Assembly: GCA_948099385.1 (NCBI GenBank)
Contig: CANUEZ040000151.1
Coordinates: 3,480,001 to 3,544,000 of the forward strand
Direction: 5' to 3'
Source: Fasciola hepatica
Taxonomy: Eukaryota; Platyhelminthes; Trematoda; Plagiorchiida; Fasciolidae
Length of the DNA: 64,000 bases
The position numbers were made by a program, and so were the translations under genes. Shown here piece by piece: positions 1 to 10,329 of the stretch (positions within the stretch are counted from its first letter, which is position 1; each line of letters begins with the position of its first letter). The notes under the pieces are model-generated. The model was given only the letters and a program-made list of their open reading frames with translations. It was not told the origin of the DNA and made no database searches.

Positions 1-770
1 TTGCGTCCTATATAAGCTGCTTTTGCTCATAACTAAATGAAACCTTTAGAATCAAGAAGGGCCTTCTTATTTGAGTTAGTGGGCGGCCATACAAAATCAT
101 TTGTCGTGTTTCGTACTGAGTGCAAGTCCACAGGTTTAGGCAGCAATCATGGTGTCTGGGCATTCGCAGAATTTCTTAAATCCGGCCCCACTGGCAATCC
201 ATTTTCGCAGACAATATTAAGAAGTTCACTGAATTCTCTCCATGCTCGGTCATGCTCCACTCTGGAATCATCTTTGTCCCTCGGGAGAACATTTTTCTGG
301 ATAATTCCGCTTAGTTTACTAACGGACATCTGGTTCTTCACGCACCCTGTCGTGAAAATAGATTCTTCATTTCGGAACCAGTTGCACGACTCACTTTCTA
401 TACCCATTTTTGTTTCCGTTTTGTATTACGTTTCTATTCACATACTATTTACGTTGCCAAAACCTCACCCGCGTTTTTAAACAGAAACGTTCATACCACC
501 AACTGGAATCAAGAGGAACACCTTCCGCGTTCTTTCTGGGGCTTACATTGTTAGCCGAACAGTGGTGGTTGTGAATGATCGAGCGGAAAGAACCTAAATG
601 TGCATGAGAAGAAACGTTTCATTCCCTCGGATATTAAACAAAACTCTGTTAGATATTGCATAGCTAATTCTCTGATATTTTGATATCGATTTCTGTAAAC
701 AGGACAAAACAAACTCATAGCCAGATTGGTAAACACGAGCCATTATGTGACCCATGACTTCGGGGTTGTA
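1..770. other. unassigned AT-rich DNA
   Basis: No domain, repeat or RNA gene was recognised. An open frame of 147 codons runs from 37 to 480 on the plus strand, but its translation has no motif I recognise and an overlapping antisense frame is also open, so I do not call it a gene. Confidence 0.4.
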
Positions 771-782
771 ACTATTATGGAC

Positions 783-850
783 TGGTGGTGGTCGAGTGGT
801 TTACTGCCTCCGATTACCACCTCGGAGGTCCGAGGTTCGATTCATCACCA
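783..850 (+). repeat. tRNA-like head of a SINE (Ser/Leu-type)
   Basis: The unit starts with TGGTGGT and ends with ATCACCA, which can form a 7-bp acceptor-like stem (one G-T pair). An A-box-like TGGTCGAGTGG follows the 5' arm and a B-box-like GGTTCGATTC precedes the 3' arm. A strong CCTCCGA/TCGGAGG hairpin sits where the anticodon arm should be. About 100 bp of non-tRNA sequence follows, as in tRNA-derived SINEs. The anticodon arm is non-standard, so a functional tRNA is unlikely. Confidence 0.5.
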
Positions 851-939
851 TCACCGGTTACTCTTGTTGGTAGACAGTAATCTTCTGTCGTCCAGCTAGT
901 TACCACACCCGACCTATCGGGATTTTGTGTGGTACTCCA

Positions 940-3900
940 CTACAAGCTTCAGGGTCTGATGGCCGGTTATTCTGATAGGACAGTGGGCCTTTATGGCTAA
1001 GGGGTATATACTCTTTCCACTGCACTCATGCGCAGGCACGTAATGGAGAAAGAAAGAATGAGTGACATACTGAACCCTATAAGAATATTCGAACTTGAAG
1101 TACGGTAGGAGTGATTTGTACAAGTCAACTCCATACGGTAAGCGGTTGACTGAGAGTCATCTTTATTCATGTCAGTTGTGTGGTATTTTCGATATACCGG
1201 AGTAGGTTGGCGGAATCCAATCAGGAAACATTGGCGTTCATGAAAGTGATGCTTATGATAAAGCGTGAACCAGCCCTTGGCGCAAAATACCACTGGACAC
1301 GAAACATTTGTTCACTTTGGCATTTAGGCAACATAAATCGGTCTCTCACACGGTACACACTATACGAACTTGCAATCAAGCTTACTGTACTGTAATATTT
1401 CCGCCCCCAATGTACCGGAGGTACAGCGACAAGTTCGTATATCAGTAGACCGAAATAATTTTATGGAAGTTAACTAATAAATAATCGAAGGACCCACTGG
1501 CCTTTACGAATGTGACGTAAAGTCGTTGAGTTGAGGTGAATAACACGTACGACGATGTTATCAAAGTTGTAGTTTCAGTTTGAATGAGATACTTGAATTT
1601 GTACTGTTTCGTATCCGCAATGGATATTGTTTCAATACGGCAAAGTTTTGGAGAGCAAACATGATATATCAGCAGAGAGGATTTTGAACTCATAAACATT
1701 TACATCTACCTCGTTCAGAAAGATACTTCAACCGCTGATCACCTACCTGCCTCAATAAAATGCTGTTTAGCTTCGGATAAGGACAGTGATTCAGGGGTTG
1801 ATAATTCACGAGAAGTCCCTACATAGACAATCGATATCTTAGTGATATTGATCTGATAGTGCTGTTTCCCTATTGGACGAGTTACGGACACCAACTTTTC
1901 TCTCCCGCTCTACTGTTATTCAACTGTCCATGTTCCCACCGGTACCATTTTGGTGTACCAACTATAACTGAAATTCAGACTACTGTTTGCAAGACTTTTG
2001 GCCTGCTTCGTACCACTCCTAATAAAGTCATTTGAATCGGTCAAAGTAAACGGTAACTAAACGTGGTCACGAATTTCTGTCCTGTTATCACAGGTGGGTC
2101 AGTGATAATTACGGAATGGCTATCATCAGTCGTGAAGCGTACCAGCCCGGAAACGTGTGTTATTGCCCCCCACATGAAGTGTAGAATACAGTGGTGGTGG
2201 TGGTGGTCAGTGACCGATTCCGTAACAGAATTTTACCGCGTTCAGATTCACATTCCGATTTAAAACCGATCCACTTTACCTGGATAATTCCAATTTTACA
2301 GTGTTTTCGCAAAATTCAACTGTATTTGACGTAGCTGAAAACCTAATGGTCTTTTGTTTATACTGTGTACACCCATTTCTTCGTAATTTATGGGGTGTAT
2401 TTATCCAGATATTGATTTTTGTTAGTTTTTCTCGGGGTATCAAAAAGTCAGTCCACGCAAACAAGTTTTCCGGAAGCACAGGCGTGAAAGTATCGGTTTT
2501 CACGCGTCACATCCGATTTTCTCAGTCCAACGTTTAAGACAAACTGGGTGCACCTTGAACACCGAAGTCAATAAACCTAGGCAGCGCCACGTGTTCCGGA
2601 ATATTTCTTTACATCTTCACCAGGATCTACCACAGGCAAGGGGATGTTTTTTAGATGGCTAATTGAGGGTTTTCATAACACTATGGACAAAATACGGTTT
2701 ACTCACACTACACTCATAAACGTACAAATATTACATGTTCAGTGCAGGCACTTCGAGCGATCATTTTTGAGCATTCGAATAATTATCGAGGATTCCAGCA
2801 CACACACAAAACAAACTAGCTTCAGAGAAAAGCAAGAAAATTTTCTAATTTACCCGTACGCTATGTTCGAGCTGGAAACAGATAGTGCTTCAAGAGGAGT
2901 AACATTGGCCGGATAAGTATTGCTAGATTACGCGTCTACCACAGACACACTGATAGGTTGCGCATGCGAATTCTGCACAATCGACATATATTACTATATT
3001 CGTCGATTTTTCATTGTTCCAAATCATACAGTGGTTATTGTTGCCTATCACAGCAGCGTTAACGAAATATTGGGAGGAAATTTATCATAGTGCAAAACTG
3101 TAACCGAAAAAAGATAATATATCTTACCAATTTACTGTCACGTAAACGGTTCATAATAAAATTATTACTTGTTCCCAATATTACTATCAGTCGATCTCTG
3201 AGATGAAGCGAATTTAACCTGAATTTCTGACGCGCGATCCCACTGTTTATCCAGAGTCCATAGCGGTTTGTGTGAGTGTACGACGTAGCTTACGCACTGG
3301 ACTGATTGTTTACCATCCACTGACAATCAGTCCAGAACGATGGCTGTGTTCTCTCAGTCTGACTTGTTAGAAGACAATGATATTCCGAAAAATAAGGTCC
3401 GAGCTAAAATATTTGCTCATACACATAGAACAGGTTATCATTTATACTGAAGGAACGAAAGAAGGAAGTACTTTTGAGTAGAAGTAGACTCCCAACATTC
3501 CTCTTTGGTCTGTCTCTTTCATTCGATAAAAAATAAACAATTGTTCGTTGTGGTTTGATGGCTAAGTTTGGCCAATGTGGAATGGTCATTGACACTGCAA
3601 ATGTGGTCCATTGCTTATTCGCTCACAAAAGGTGGTACGGAGAGAGTGCGATCTTTTGTAGTTTTGTACAAAGAAATAACGAGGTTCAATGTTTTGAAGA
3701 AATTTACATTGGTTCGAGGCTGCTCAGATGCAGCATAACTAAGATGAACTCTGGAGCACTGTGAAAAATGACCCCCGGGGGGGGGAGAAATGTTCCACCT
3801 GCAAAAAACATCCCTACATCACTAATGGTTTTTGGAGTATTGTATGTCGACTTGTGAAGTTCCTTTTAAAAATAATGCATAATCGGAATGAAAACCATGG

Positions 3901-4130
3901 TAGAATGGGATAATGGATATCTCTGAATGTGCATATAACCGATCGCGCCGTACTTCCGCATACACATACACACATTGTCTAAACAGTTGGATCACACTGT
4001 TATCACAGATTGTACACAAATGTATTCAATTCGAATTAGCATGATTAGCTTCACTTATCCGCAAGTTCCATCCCATTGTGGTGGGATTCGTGCATAGTAG
4101 TGCTCGTATGCAAATACAGAGATGGAATGC
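940..4130. other. unassigned intergenic stretch
   Basis: Short open frames only, with no recognisable protein. A CCCCC-then-nine-G tract lies at 3772-3785. There is a weak similarity between about 1195-1225 and 8605-8635 (a shared GGCGGAAT.CAATCAGG core), which may be a dispersed repeat. Confidence 0.4.
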
Positions 4131-4131
4131 A

Positions 4132-4698
4132 TCACAAGTGAGCGAAATCGGAACCTGAAGGGCCACCGTTAGTCCCACCTAGACCCAAACCCATATGGTC
4201 GTCCATTCCGTCCTGGGCAAACATGTTTTCTTGCGGATCCCTAAAAGCTTCAGCTCGGGAGAAAAGAGCACGCACGATGAAAGCAATTGTCAGTATACAA
4301 GTCCCGCTCATCACACCTATTACCCACACTCCAGCGTGGTCTTCAACAAACGAATCTCCATTGCTAATTCGTCGATCATTTTCTGTGCTATTCCATAAGT
4401 CCAAATCTGGAGAAGTCTGAGTTAGAACAGCAGTCGTGACGGTGGTTTGGCTGATTACAGTCGTTCCGTTGCCGGAGTCATTGGCGAAAAATGGCCACAA
4501 TATTGTTGGAACAGCACCACCCGTACTTGATGAGTCGTCGACACCAGTGAATATTGATGACTGGGAAGGAGTTGGTACATGTACAGATAAATGTAAAGGC
4601 CAACCATAGGCTTGACGTACTAACTCATCCAGAAATAGCAGGGTTAACCAATGAAGTAGAAAAATCCAACGTATTATTGCATTGTACAACAGAACCAT
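4132..4698 (-). CDS. putative small type I membrane glycoprotein (188 aa, unknown function)
   Basis: This is the best protein-coding candidate in the window. I choose the internal Met at 4698 as the start, because it gives a classic N-terminal signal peptide: a hydrophobic stretch around residues 2-25 rich in Leu, Ile and Trp. A Ser/Thr-rich, presumably extracellular region follows, with three N-glycosylation sequons (N-D-S near residue 73, N-G-T near 77, N-S-T near 103). A single membrane segment lies at about residues 123-145, followed directly by the basic-side residues S-R-A and a 40-residue Gly/Asp-rich tail ending in DFAHL. The frame stays open upstream to a Met at 4773, and AG dinucleotides in that stretch could be splice acceptors, so it may instead be the last exon of a longer gene. 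I do not recognise the family. No AATAAA was seen shortly downstream. Surface adhesion or receptor-like function would be guesswork. Confidence 0.5.
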   Translation of the reverse strand: MVLLYNAIIRWIFLLHWLTLLFLDELVRQAYGWPLHLSVHVPTPSQSSIFTGVDDSSSTGGAVPTILWPFFANDSGNGTTVISQTTVTTAVLTQTSPDLDLWNSTENDRRISNGDSFVEDHAGVWVIGVMSGTCILTIAFIVRALFSRAEAFRDPQENMFAQDGMDDHMGLGLGGTNGGPSGSDFAHL

Positions 4699-4899
4699 CG
4701 ATGCTCCCAATGTGTTTGTCTTGTAATAGACAGAGTTAGGCAAAAACGTTAAATTTGCACAACCTGGGAGCAATTTGAATGGTGTTTCATGTGGTTACTC
4801 ATGTTGTGCTTGTGGGTGTTCTCACATTTACCATTCCATAATGTGCAGTTTTGTTCGAATAATTGAACTAAATCAATGAGGTGATTTCATCCGATTTCT

Positions 4900-5220
4900 C
4901 GGGTGTTTCCTGGACCGATTATTTGCATTTGTCAGTAGTTGTAGAAGTGGTGGCAAGACTGCTTGCGCGTGGGTGCCGGTGTGTGTGTATGTATGTGCAC
5001 CCGTGAGTTTCCGATTGGTCGTTCACGGTTACTCCGCCGCGATGGGGTCACGCCCACCATTTCATCGACTCTGATTACATTCGGATTGGTTAAAAGGAAA
5101 TCGAACAAGCACGTGTCATGAGATCGTGGGCTATACGAGCCTCGTTGAAAACCTATCCCGTCGTGGACGGTGCAGTTTACGGTCGTTCGGGATGGAGGTG
5201 TAAACACGTTTTATCCGATT
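4900..5220 (-). promoter_or_regulatory. possible promoter region of the membrane-protein gene
   Basis: This stretch lies upstream of the minus-strand candidate gene and is richer in G+C and CpG than its surroundings. It carries two CCAAT boxes in the gene's orientation (seen as ATTGG at 5013-5017 and 5085-5089). A short GT-rich run is at 4978-4996. No TATA box at a convincing distance was found. The assignment is inference from position and composition. Confidence 0.25.
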
Positions 5221-5229
5221 AGAAATTAT

Positions 5230-7200
5230 TTCTTGTTTGTGGCACATCATTATCGGTGTTCACCTCGTGGATCCATTCATTCTGTGTGACTGGTCCCCAC
5301 GGAAACTAAAAAGGTGTGGTCGAGCAGAGAATAAAGGTCAATCAAAACAAACTGTGGGTGTTCCATTTTCTCTTTGAGAGAATTCGCATTCGTGACTTTT
5401 TCCACGTATATTTGTTCCCAACTGAATAATTCACCTAGAGCAGGTAAGTGGGAAGTAGATCTGTGGTCTGTCTGATCGAACGAGCTCCTTACTTGAACAG
5501 TCTTTTGGTCGTTAAAATGTAGCATTTACGAGATCAAACCTGACCGAAGACTTCAAAATCCATTCTTGTTTTCTAATATTGTTAGAAAACACCACAGATG
5601 TGTTATATACTACAAAAGATAACTATGGACTTTGGCTACCCAAAAACAGGTCGTTAAAAATGCCGACTAACAGGTGCATTTTCAGATTTCTGCACACTCC
5701 ATACCAGAAGGAAGACTTCACTCATGATTCACAGGAATAAGTACAGGAAGTTCACAAGCAGGTATACGGGATTGCTACAAGCTCACTACTGAATACTATT
5801 CTGCCAGATAAAATGGAAAACAACCTATTTTCCAACTTTGGAACTGTTCGGATACTATCGATGACATTTTCATTCCGACGTGGAGGAAAGCACATTCCAA
5901 AATATCACTGAACCTCCTCAACCAGTCATGTGACCCGATCAGATTCACTTTCTGCAGGTTTCTATGTCATTTAAGAGCTATTACGGGGTTATTTATCGGC
6001 AATAGCCTGGAGCGCAGTAATCAAACCCCTCCGGCGTATCCATACCACACCAGTTCTGTTCACGCGGCTTCCAGGAATCTGCCAAGCCCTGTTACTGGAC
6101 CCGGAAATTCGCACAAGATTTGACCTCGTGCGGTATGGGTGCAAGGAAAATGAGAGTTTACTGTACCCTAAACAGTCGTCGCTAAATAAGTGATATTGAC
6201 CACGAAACAAAGACCAGGGTCCAAGAAACGAAGGGAAAAGGTATGGGTGAGATCTTAGAGAGACTAACAGAGGTGAAATTCAACATACTGCAAGTCACTG
6301 TACCGGTATAATCTACTCTTCAGTTCTATTCTATTGAAGCCTAAAAGAAAACCTGTCCACCATCCTTCGGCTAGCAGAACGACAATTTTTCGGAGGGAAA
6401 ATTCTCACGAAAGCTTGAGCTAGTAATAGGCGTGTTTTATTCACTCAAAAATGGTGGCGTCTACAGAACATACTACTAAAGAGAAAAAAGGGTATAGATG
6501 AGAAATCCTCTGGAGGTGACTCACCCTGAAAACTATCCACTAAAAACATTTCGTTTCGTTTTTTTCCAGTGTGCTACGTTAGTCCAGAAAAGTGACTTTT
6601 AGAATAATCAGTAAACCTTAGATTGTCTGTTTGAACACTGAGAAAAAGAAAACGATTTTCGCTGTAATCTCTGCTCATTTTGTTAATTCTGATCATCAGA
6701 TGAACGGAAAAACCGGCCTCAGCGTGCCGTGCAGGTTCACCCAGAATATTTGGCAAAATCAGATTCGGTAGACGCAGACAATGCCAGAACAATGCCAGAC
6801 AAAGTAGCAAAGATATCATCGATGTTGAATTAGAATAGATTTGTTGAAACACATCGTAGGTCACTTGAAATGCGTTCTTGCTATCGGAGCAGTTCCTCAC
6901 AAATCGTGGTAGGCTGAGTTCCATCTGCGAAATGGTTATTCAACTCTCAATCTGACTGGTTACCTGAAGAAGAAAACCTAGTCATATGAAGTTTGTTAGT
7001 ATTGCACAACCTCAGTACATGTTGGAACAGTTGCATTATATTATTCTGGGCAAGTCATTGCATGTCAGTTGTAATCTATCCAAACAGTTGTGCGAACTGA
7101 TCATATCACGAGAATACTTTCCAATACACAAGCTTCTACTCTTAGGTTCCTGATCATTGAGCGTAGCACTGGAGCCACAAAGTTTTTATCGGTAGTCTAT
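5230..7200. other. unassigned intergenic stretch
   Basis: No recognisable gene or repeat. A 116-codon minus-strand frame (6574-6924) has a leucine-rich segment but no family signature, and I leave it uncalled. Confidence 0.4.
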
Positions 7201-7224
7201 CTGGCAGCATTAGTGAACATTGTG

Positions 7225-7262
7225 GATGTCAGCTCCGCTATTGATGAAACGTTTGCGATCGG
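7225..7262 (+). repeat. hammerhead-like hairpin/GAAAC repeat, copy 1
   Basis: The stretch GGATGTCAGCTCC..TTGATGAAACGTTTGC matches, without gaps, the motif shared by the minus-strand copies near 48.84 kb and 51.64 kb. Its order is a degraded CTGACGA-like box, a 5' arm, a 6-nt loop, a 3' arm, then GAAACGTTTGC. The GAAAC half is intact here, while the CTGA half reads TTGT and the inner end of the hairpin is weakened. It is probably a fossil fragment of a mobile element. Confidence 0.45.
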
Positions 7263-7264
7263 AT

Positions 7265-8400
7265 CGCCAGTCGGATGATCATGACAATATGAGAATCAGT
7301 GTTGTTCCCGTAACCCAGTGCACGCGAAAGCATCAAGAATAAAGACAGCTTTGCAAGCGAAAAACTATATTCAAACTATGAATAACAACGATGCGTACCG
7401 TTGTGCGGTAACCAGTCAACGACAAGGTCAACTGAGATGGGAGCAGGGAACAACCCATATGGAACGAGGTTGGCGTATGTGCAGTGTCCCGATCAAATAC
7501 GCTCCAGATAAAAAGCCATGGGAATATCATCGATCGGACGTACATGTAGAAAATCCAACAATCGTCAAGCTTAATCGTGAATACTCGCCGCTTTGAAAGC
7601 CACTGAAATCACGTGCATGTTTTGGTGTGTCCAGGTAATCGGCATTTTCCAACAACTTGTTTTTAGGGGAGCGGTATCTCAGATAATTGGGATTATGTTA
7701 CTACGGATATGAAAATGAGGTTGGGAATCTTGCTCATCAATATTTGATTGGAAATAGCTTATAAAAAGCTTCATTGCAAAAACGATGAAAACAATGTTAG
7801 GCACGACTAGAAAGACGAATGGCGTCAGGTTGGTTGTTCATATTACGATAGAGATAGGAGCTTTGATGTTCATCTTGATGATCGCCTCAGAAAATCAGCA
7901 GTATTCTCTCACTGGCATTTGCCTTGAGGCAAACATTTCCACATTTTTCATCATTAAAAACAAAATCCGCACATTTTTCAGAAATGACAAAATATTCGCT
8001 TCAACAAATTATCTTGATTATTATGAAAACTAAAGTAAGCTCACCACTGATTGTTCACGGAAGTGTCTTTGTCTGATGCGCTAGGAATTCGGAATTAGCA
8101 AACACTTCCAAAGAATCCTGACGAGAACAGAAACCCCTTCCGTGTGGAGCACTTTGCAATACACACTATCAATCAACGCTGCCAGACCGGTTACCAAAGT
8201 ATGTCCTATATCAGCATCAAATTATATAGCCCGAATCTGCGCTGCCTTCGTACTTTACCGAACCTACATTCATATACCAATCGACTCTCACGGAGAATGT
8301 CTTTCCCGTGTATAGTCAGCCCCATTTTCATCAAGTAGCTGGTAAACGTCAAAACTATTTTCAGTTGGTGACAGGTCGTACTGGCAGCTTGAAGCAAGCC
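7265..8400. other. unassigned stretch
   Basis: Contains a 92-codon plus-strand frame (7318-7596) and an 82-codon frame (7785-8033), neither with a recognisable domain. Either could be a fragment of an exon or chance. Confidence 0.35.
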
Positions 8401-8401
8401 A

Positions 8402-8480
8402 TTCAGAAGTCAGTCCGGCGAGCCCAGTGGTAAAGTGTGGAACTCACATTCCAGTACATCGGCTGGGTTCGACTTCTGAA
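8402..8480 (+). repeat. tRNA-like SINE fragment
   Basis: A-box-like GAGCCCAGTGGTAAAGTG and B-box-like GGGTTCGACTTCT are spaced as in a tRNA. TTCAGAAGTC (8402-8411) and GACTTCTGAA (8471-8480) form a perfect 10-bp inverted repeat around the unit, resembling an acceptor stem, but the 5' half contains extra bases. It is interpreted as a tRNA-derived SINE rather than a tRNA gene. Confidence 0.45.
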
Positions 8481-8489
8481 AGGGTGACG

Positions 8490-8868
8490 ATTATTCGGGC
8501 TGCGCAGAACTCCCATGAATTTTCACTGATAGGTTAGGTCCAATAAATCTTTACATTACCGCTGAAAACCATCAGAAATAGCTAGTCACATTTTCGACTC
8601 GGATGATTTGGCGGAATACAATCAGGGACTAAAATAACCGACCTAAAAAAATGTAACACAGATTTTCCTATTTGATCCCGTTGACAGGGTTGGGTTAGTA
8701 ATCACCATCAACAAAACGCGTATTGGCTGCACTCCGTTTATTTGCAGAAATATGAAAGAAACCTAAACTTCACCACCGACTAAGCTAGTAAGTAAGTGAC
8801 CAAGGTCACAGAAGAGCTAAGCCTCATGTGCACCCAGGAGCAAAACAAATAATGCTCGTCGATTAATC
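8490..8868. other. unassigned stretch
   Basis: Probably includes the body of the preceding SINE; nothing else recognised. Confidence 0.3.
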
Positions 8869-8869
8869 C

Positions 8870-8883
8870 AAAAATTTGTCACG
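8870..8883 (+). repeat. left target-site duplication of the Penelope-like element
   Basis: AAAAATTTGTCACG occurs here and again, perfectly, at 10315-10328, just outside the two ends of the retroelement. A 14-bp perfect direct repeat in this position is best explained as a target-site duplication. Its last four bases (CACG) also match the start of the inverted repeat, so the exact junction is ambiguous by a few bases. Confidence 0.75.
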
Positions 8884-8983
8884 AAGGAATGTTTTTTCGA
8901 CATGTCACTTCGGGCATTTACATATATAGTACTGGGTAAAGGAGAGTATATAGGCAGCTATAGATAGCACAGAGAATGAGTAA
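8880..8983 (+). repeat. left arm of PLE-1 inverted repeat
   Basis: This 104-nt stretch is the reverse complement of 10173-10275. From TCGACA onward there are about four mismatches in 87 nt, or roughly 95% identity by eye. The arm is in the orientation opposite to the element's 3' UTR, so the end of the element is duplicated and inverted at its left side. Confidence 0.85.
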
Positions 8984-9035
8984 ATGTGCAACAAACCCTG
9001 TTCCATATCAGGCGTTGTATATAGACTGTCGATAT

Positions 9036-9983
9036 ACGTTTACCAGATATATGGACGATACTTTCATAATTTGCGGCTCAGCAAAAGACATCACCGTACT
9101 ACTGTAGACATTCAACAATGCTCATGCAATGACCACATTTACAGTGGAGACCAAAAAGGACAATTTCCTTGCTTTTCTCGATGTGCGACTACGCACAATG
9201 GGGCGAGGACATGCAAAAAGAAGGGTGTATTGGAAAAGCACATGAGTGCGGCAATACACAAGCTTCCTAATTTTTGTTCCTCCACTATGCAAAAGAAACC
9301 TAGTGATCTGTCAGATCTACAGAGCCAGAAACATCTGTAGTCCTGACACGATTGCCCAAGAACTCGAACGCATACGCGACACACTACTGAAAAACAGCTA
9401 TCCAGAACCATTTATTCGTCAGCATATGGGAGAGAAGAGACACAAAATGAGAGTGCAAATGGCCGAAAAAAAGGATGTCTTTCTAACTGTTCCGTTCAAG
9501 GGTGACAAAACCTTTGAAATACTAGAGCTACGCTCGTCGAAGGCCCTCGGAAAGTCCTTTCCCACTGCACATATCCGAATCTTGACAAATGCCAAGCCAA
9601 TCATTGTTCAACAGTCCAAGGACGAATTGCCTTGTCAGTCTCAATCTTTTATTCTATATCAGTCTATGTGCTCTTGTAGTGCACAGTATATTTGACATAC
9701 GACGAGACGGCTGTCGAAGAGGATATCAGAACGTGCCCCGGATTCTCTACACAAAGGAACAATTCGGACTGTCAATAGCGCACTCCTACATCTGGTGGAT
9801 AGAGGACATCAAATCGATACAGTGACAGCTTTCAGACCAGTCCTGAAAACTACCAGAGTTCACGCGAAAGGATTACGCAGGTGGTTGCTGATGACGTCAG
9901 AAGCCATAGCGATTCGACTGTTGAAGCCGGAATTGTGTAAGCAACGTAACCTCGTGCAACTGTTGTTGCTATCGTGGCCGTAA
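9036..9983 (+). pseudogene. PLE-1 reverse transcriptase / GIY-YIG endonuclease, inactivated
   Basis: A single reading frame, with no frameshift, runs from the RT palm to the C-terminus. It shows T-R-Y-M-D-D-T-F (catalytic Asp pair near 9054-9059), then the F-L-A-F-L-D-V block, the K-R-N-L-V block, a P-D-T-I..E-L-E-R-I helix, and the Cys-rich S-C-S-A-Q-Y-I start of GIY-YIG with downstream T-R-R-L and H-L-V-D-R-G-H. Three stops break it: TAG at 9105-9107, TGA at 9243-9245 and TGA at 9693-9695. The last one replaces the glycine codon of Y-I-G, as expected from GGA to TGA. In PLEs the RT primes on a nick made by the GIY-YIG domain; here neither could work. The 5' two-thirds of the RT is absent. 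Confidence 0.85.
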
Positions 9984-10172
9984 CAAGTGGTTCTCTTATG
10001 ACTTCCCCGTACAGATTCTCCCCAACCGCGCACCTCTTTTTTCACACCTTCGTTTTTCACACCTGTCTCTTCACGGCATTTGGTTACACATTTCTCACTT
10101 GTTGTCGTTCACACGACGGACGAGGTTCATCAAATTGAAGCATGTTGTCACGTTTCCGGATTTATTGCATAC

Positions 10173-10275
10173 TTACTCATTCTCTGTGCTATCTATAGCT
10201 GCCCATACACTCTCCTTTACCCAGTACTATATATGTAAATGCTCGAAGTGACGTGTCGAATAAAAATTCTTCGTG
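10173..10275 (+). repeat. right arm of PLE-1 inverted repeat (3' UTR)
   Basis: This is the original 3' end of the element, in the sense orientation. Its reverse complement is the left arm at 8880-8983. The CTTACTCA..CCCAGTACT portion is also recognisable in the third PLE fragment near 53.38-53.45 kb, which confirms that it belongs to the element's 3' UTR. Confidence 0.8.
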
Positions 10276-10314
10276 GTGCAAGCTTTTTTAATGAATCGAT
10301 GGGCATATTCTATG

Positions 10315-10328
10315 AAAAATTTGTCACG
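10315..10328 (+). repeat. right target-site duplication of PLE-1
   Basis: Second, identical copy of AAAAATTTGTCACG. It lies about 40 bp beyond the end of the right inverted-repeat arm, so the element probably ends with a short unique tail (10276-10314). Confidence 0.75.
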
Positions 10329-10329
10329 T

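Larger units (their letters stand above)
8884..10314 (+). mobile_element. Penelope-like retroelement (PLE-1), 5'-truncated
   Basis: About 1.43 kb, bounded by a 14-bp direct repeat. Inside are the end of a PLE reverse transcriptase with a Y-M-D-D motif, a linker and a GIY-YIG endonuclease, followed by a 3' untranslated region of about 290 bp with TTTTTTCACACCTTCG. The left edge carries an inverted copy of the element's own 3' end. The N-terminal part of the RT is missing. A related 3' fragment lies at 52.98-53.5 kb. The lack of frameshifts suggests it is younger than the PLE on the minus strand at 18.5-19.4 kb. Confidence 0.85.

Noticed and set aside
37..480. 147-codon open frame on the plus strand
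   Set aside because: No recognised domain, an antisense frame is also open, and composition is like the surrounding DNA.
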